Under the pieces are notes generated by a model. The model was not told the DNA's origin. It did not search any database and saw only the letters and a program-made list of their open reading frames with translations. From contig NZ_JACXBP010000009.1 in the NCBI RefSeq assembly GCF_014773485.1, positions 1 through 64,000 on the forward strand: a DNA stretch of 64,000 nt. Reading direction: 5' to 3'. A program made the translations under genes and the position numbers. Below are positions 61,908 through 64,000 of this stretch, piece after piece; position 1 is the first letter of the stretch, and the number at the start of each line of letters is the position of its first letter. This DNA comes from Erwinia aphidicola. Its GTDB lineage: Bacteria > Pseudomonadota > Gammaproteobacteria > Enterobacterales > Enterobacteriaceae.

Positions 61908-64000
61908 AGCCATTATTACTGCGAGCACTCTGCCTGAGTAGCATGCTGACCCTGAGCAGCGTGCAGGCCGACCCGACCAGCGTGACGCAGGACAGCAGCG
62001 CGCTGTCCGATATCCCGCCGCCGGCGGACGTCGGCGCGGCAACCCCAGCGCAGAGCAGCAGCCCGGAGATGTCGACCATGACCGCCCCGGCGGTGGAGAA
62101 CGATCGGCCTGCGGCTGCGGCCGAAGAGAACTTACCGGCTGGTGATGAAGCGGCACTGCCGCCCGGCACCAGCGCGATGCCTGCCGGTTTACCGCCGCTG
62201 CCTGCCATAAGCGATGAAACCCCTCCCGCGGCGGTTGCGGTGCTCAATCAGCCGCTGACCAGCACCGTCAGCGTGGCGCAGATGGGGCAGAAGCAGGGCA
62301 TCACCCTGACAGGCGGTCAGCTGCAGTCCGGTATTGTCTTCACCCTGCCAACGGATGAAGTGGTCACCAACGCCCGTCTTAACCTGTCGCTGAAAGTGTC
62401 GCAGGCGCTGGCGGCGCGCAATACTTCCCTGCAGCTGATGCTGAACGGCCAGCCGCTGGGCACGCTGCCGCTTAGCGCTTCCGATCGTGCCAGCGAAGAT
62501 TACCAGCTGGATATTCCGGCGGCGATGGTGGTCTCCAGCAACAACCTGAGCTTTAAAATTAACGATGCCGATCGGCTGCTGTGCGAGCGCGACAGCGCCC
62601 AGCAGTACCAGGTCACCATTCTGCCGAAAACCTCGCTGGCGCTGGAAGGCCAGCAGCTGAATATCGGTACCAGCCTGCGCAACTTCCCGCGTCCGTTTAT
62701 TGATCCGCTGCGCATGAGCCCGGCGACCGTGGCGATGGTGTTCGGCGACAACGTTTCCCCGGGTGAAGTTAGCGCGGCGGCGATCCTCGCTTCCTGGCTG
62801 GGGATTCAGGCCGACTATCGCGGCATCAGCTTCCCGGTGCTGCGCGGCCAGCTGCCGGAGAAAAACGGCGTGGTTTTCGGCCATCCCGGCGAGAAGATTG
62901 GCAGCCTGACCTTACCGGATAGCGCAGGCCCGTCCTTGCAGATCGTCGACAATCCGGATAATCCGGTGTACAAGCTGCTGCTGGTGGTCGGGAAAGATGA
63001 CGACCAGCTGCGTCAGGCCAGCTGGCGCCTGCTGCAGCCGCTCAACCTCGACGACGCTGCGCTGAACGTCGCCAACCAGACTATGCCATTAAGCAAGCCA
63101 TACGACGCGCCGCGCTGGATCAACACCGATCGCCCGGTCCGCCTGAGCGAGCTGCTGCGCAAAGACCAGAGCCTGACCACCACCGGCATCTGGCATGATG
63201 CGCTGCGCGTCAATTTCCGCGCCGCGCCGGACCTGTTCCTGTGGGACGGCGACACGATTCCGGTGCAGCTCAACTATCGCTTCCCGTCGGAAAGCTGGAT
63301 TGATGAAGATAACTCGCTGCTCAACGTGACGCTGAACGGCACCTTCCTGCGCAACCTGACCGTCAATAAAGTCGGTCTGCTGGAGAACATCTGGCACCGT
63401 CTGGGCGGCGATGCGCGCCAGGAGAAATACACGCTGAAGCTGGACCCGTACCTGATTTACGGCGACAACCAGATGCAGCTCTATTTCAACATCAAGCCGA
63501 AGGCCAGCGCGCCGTGCAGCGTGCTGACCAACAACAACATCAAGAGCCGGATTGAGGATGATTCGTTTATCGATCTGAGCCATACCCGTCACTTTACGCT
63601 GCTGCCGAACCTCTCTTACTTCGTCGGCGCCTCGTTCCCGTTCTCGCGCCTGGCCGACTACTCGCAGACCGTGCTAATGCTGCCAGAGCAGCCGAGTAAC
63701 GCGGAGATCAGCACCCTGCTGGATATGGCTGGCCGCTCGGGTAATGCCACCGGCGTGGCGCTGAGCCATAACAGCGTGATGTTTGGTATTCCGGCCAGCG
63801 GTTCGCTGCGCGAGCGTCTGGAAAACAGCGACGTGCTGTCGGTCTCCACCCTGGCGCAAACCCATTTTAACCGCGAGATGCTGGCGGCTTCCCCTTATAA
63901 GGTGAACAACCGCACGCTCGGCGTCAAAGTGCCAAACACGCTGGATAACCTGCGCGGCTGGCTGACCGGCGACTGGTATCGTCAGACGCTGGACGCCGAC
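61904..64000 (+). CDS. bcsB: cellulose synthase periplasmic subunit BcsB (partial)
   Basis: The frame opens at ATG 61904 (ATGA overlap with bcsA) and is still open at the window end; about 699 codons are visible. A signal peptide ends near VQA-DPT. An Ala/Pro-rich linker of about 90 residues follows. The carbohydrate-binding and flavodoxin-like domains include GITLTGGQLQSGIVFTLPTDEVVTNARLNLSL, LRNFPRPFIDPLRM and LLMLPEQPS-type segments typical of BcsB. It guides the nascent cellulose chain through the periplasm with BcsA. The C-terminal anchor lies outside the window. Confidence 0.95.
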   Translation, partial: MKPLLLRALCLSSMLTLSSVQADPTSVTQDSSALSDIPPPADVGAATPAQSSSPEMSTMTAPAVENDRPAAAAEENLPAGDEAALPPGTSAMPAGLPPLPAISDETPPAAVAVLNQPLTSTVSVAQMGQKQGITLTGGQLQSGIVFTLPTDEVVTNARLNLSLKVSQALAARNTSLQLMLNGQPLGTLPLSASDRASEDYQLDIPAAMVVSSNNLSFKINDADRLLCERDSAQQYQVTILPKTSLALEGQQLNIGTSLRNFPRPFIDPLRMSPATVAMVFGDNVSPGEVSAAAILASWLGIQADYRGISFPVLRGQLPEKNGVVFGHPGEKIGSLTLPDSAGPSLQIVDNPDNPVYKLLLVVGKDDDQLRQASWRLLQPLNLDDAALNVANQTMPLSKPYDAPRWINTDRPVRLSELLRKDQSLTTTGIWHDALRVNFRAAPDLFLWDGDTIPVQLNYRFPSESWIDEDNSLLNVTLNGTFLRNLTVNKVGLLENIWHRLGGDARQEKYTLKLDPYLIYGDNQMQLYFNIKPKASAPCSVLTNNNIKSRIEDDSFIDLSHTRHFTLLPNLSYFVGASFPFSRLADYSQTVLMLPEQPSNAEISTLLDMAGRSGNATGVALSHNSVMFGIPASGSLRERLENSDVLSVSTLAQTHFNREMLAASPYKVNNRTLGVKVPNTLDNLRGWLTGDWYRQTLDAD

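Noticed and set aside
1..64000. CRISPR arrays, rRNA genes and insertion sequences
   Set aside because: I saw no regularly spaced repeats, no rRNA sequence and no transposase with terminal inverted repeats.

Overview
The window looks like a chromosome segment of an enterobacterium, most likely Erwiniaceae (Erwinia/Pantoea-like). The reasons are the E. coli-like order eptB - dppABCDF - bcs, a cspA gene with its long cold-shock leader, a tRNA-Sec (selC) gene, and a dispersed palindromic GTAGGG...CCCTAC repeat family in the intergenic spaces. The genus is inferred, not shown.

Left accessory region (1-20956). A short-chain dehydrogenase and an aldehyde dehydrogenase (718-2954) and a GNAT acetyltransferase precede a large surface-structure locus read mostly on the minus strand. 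An eight-gene MR/P- or Pap-like chaperone-usher fimbrial operon runs from 18085 to 11210: major pilin, second pilin, usher, chaperone and four minor pilins. Next is a tightly overlapping operon (10861-5458) with a PglL-type O-oligosaccharyltransferase or O-antigen-ligase-fold membrane protein, a LuxR-type regulator, a small lipoprotein, a coiled-coil FKBP prolyl isomerase and an alpha/beta-hydrolase-fold protein that appears to lack its catalytic Ser and His. A stand-alone two-domain tip adhesin (4630-3767) follows. Divergent from the pilin operon are a ToxR/MarT-like membrane regulator, a FidL-like membrane partner and an AraC-type regulator.

P4-type satellite island (21546-33197). It is inserted in the 3' end of selC and bounded by an exact 22-bp repeat. 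It carries integrase, a HEPN-motif protein in the usual P4 cargo slot, a cos-like site, Ogr/Delta and Psu-like genes, a duplicated and partly decayed AlpA module, a C4/CI-type antisense RNA immunity region, small P4 genes, an alpha-type primase-helicase, two iteron clusters resembling P4 ori/crr, and a SIR2-domain protein. The HEPN and SIR2 genes are the best anti-phage candidates.

Central region (33198-42419). This holds cspA, a tiny membrane ORF, a KTSC protein, and a LysR / MFS / dienelactone-hydrolase-like group. It then holds an orphan type VI secretion cassette array: hcp (broken by one TGA), a peptidoglycan amidase, an immunity-like protein, a fused hcp/amidase relic, a second immunity-like protein and a third hcp relic. 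A metallophosphoesterase closes the region.

Right region (43102-64000). It holds a large autotransporter with a CaiF/GrlA-type regulator downstream, a membrane protein, an HD-domain (SpoT/MESH1-like) hydrolase, the ohrR-ohr peroxide pair, eptB (lipid A modification), the complete dppABCDF dipeptide importer, and the start of a cellulose operon (bcsO, bcsQ, bcsA, bcsB) that runs off the window end.
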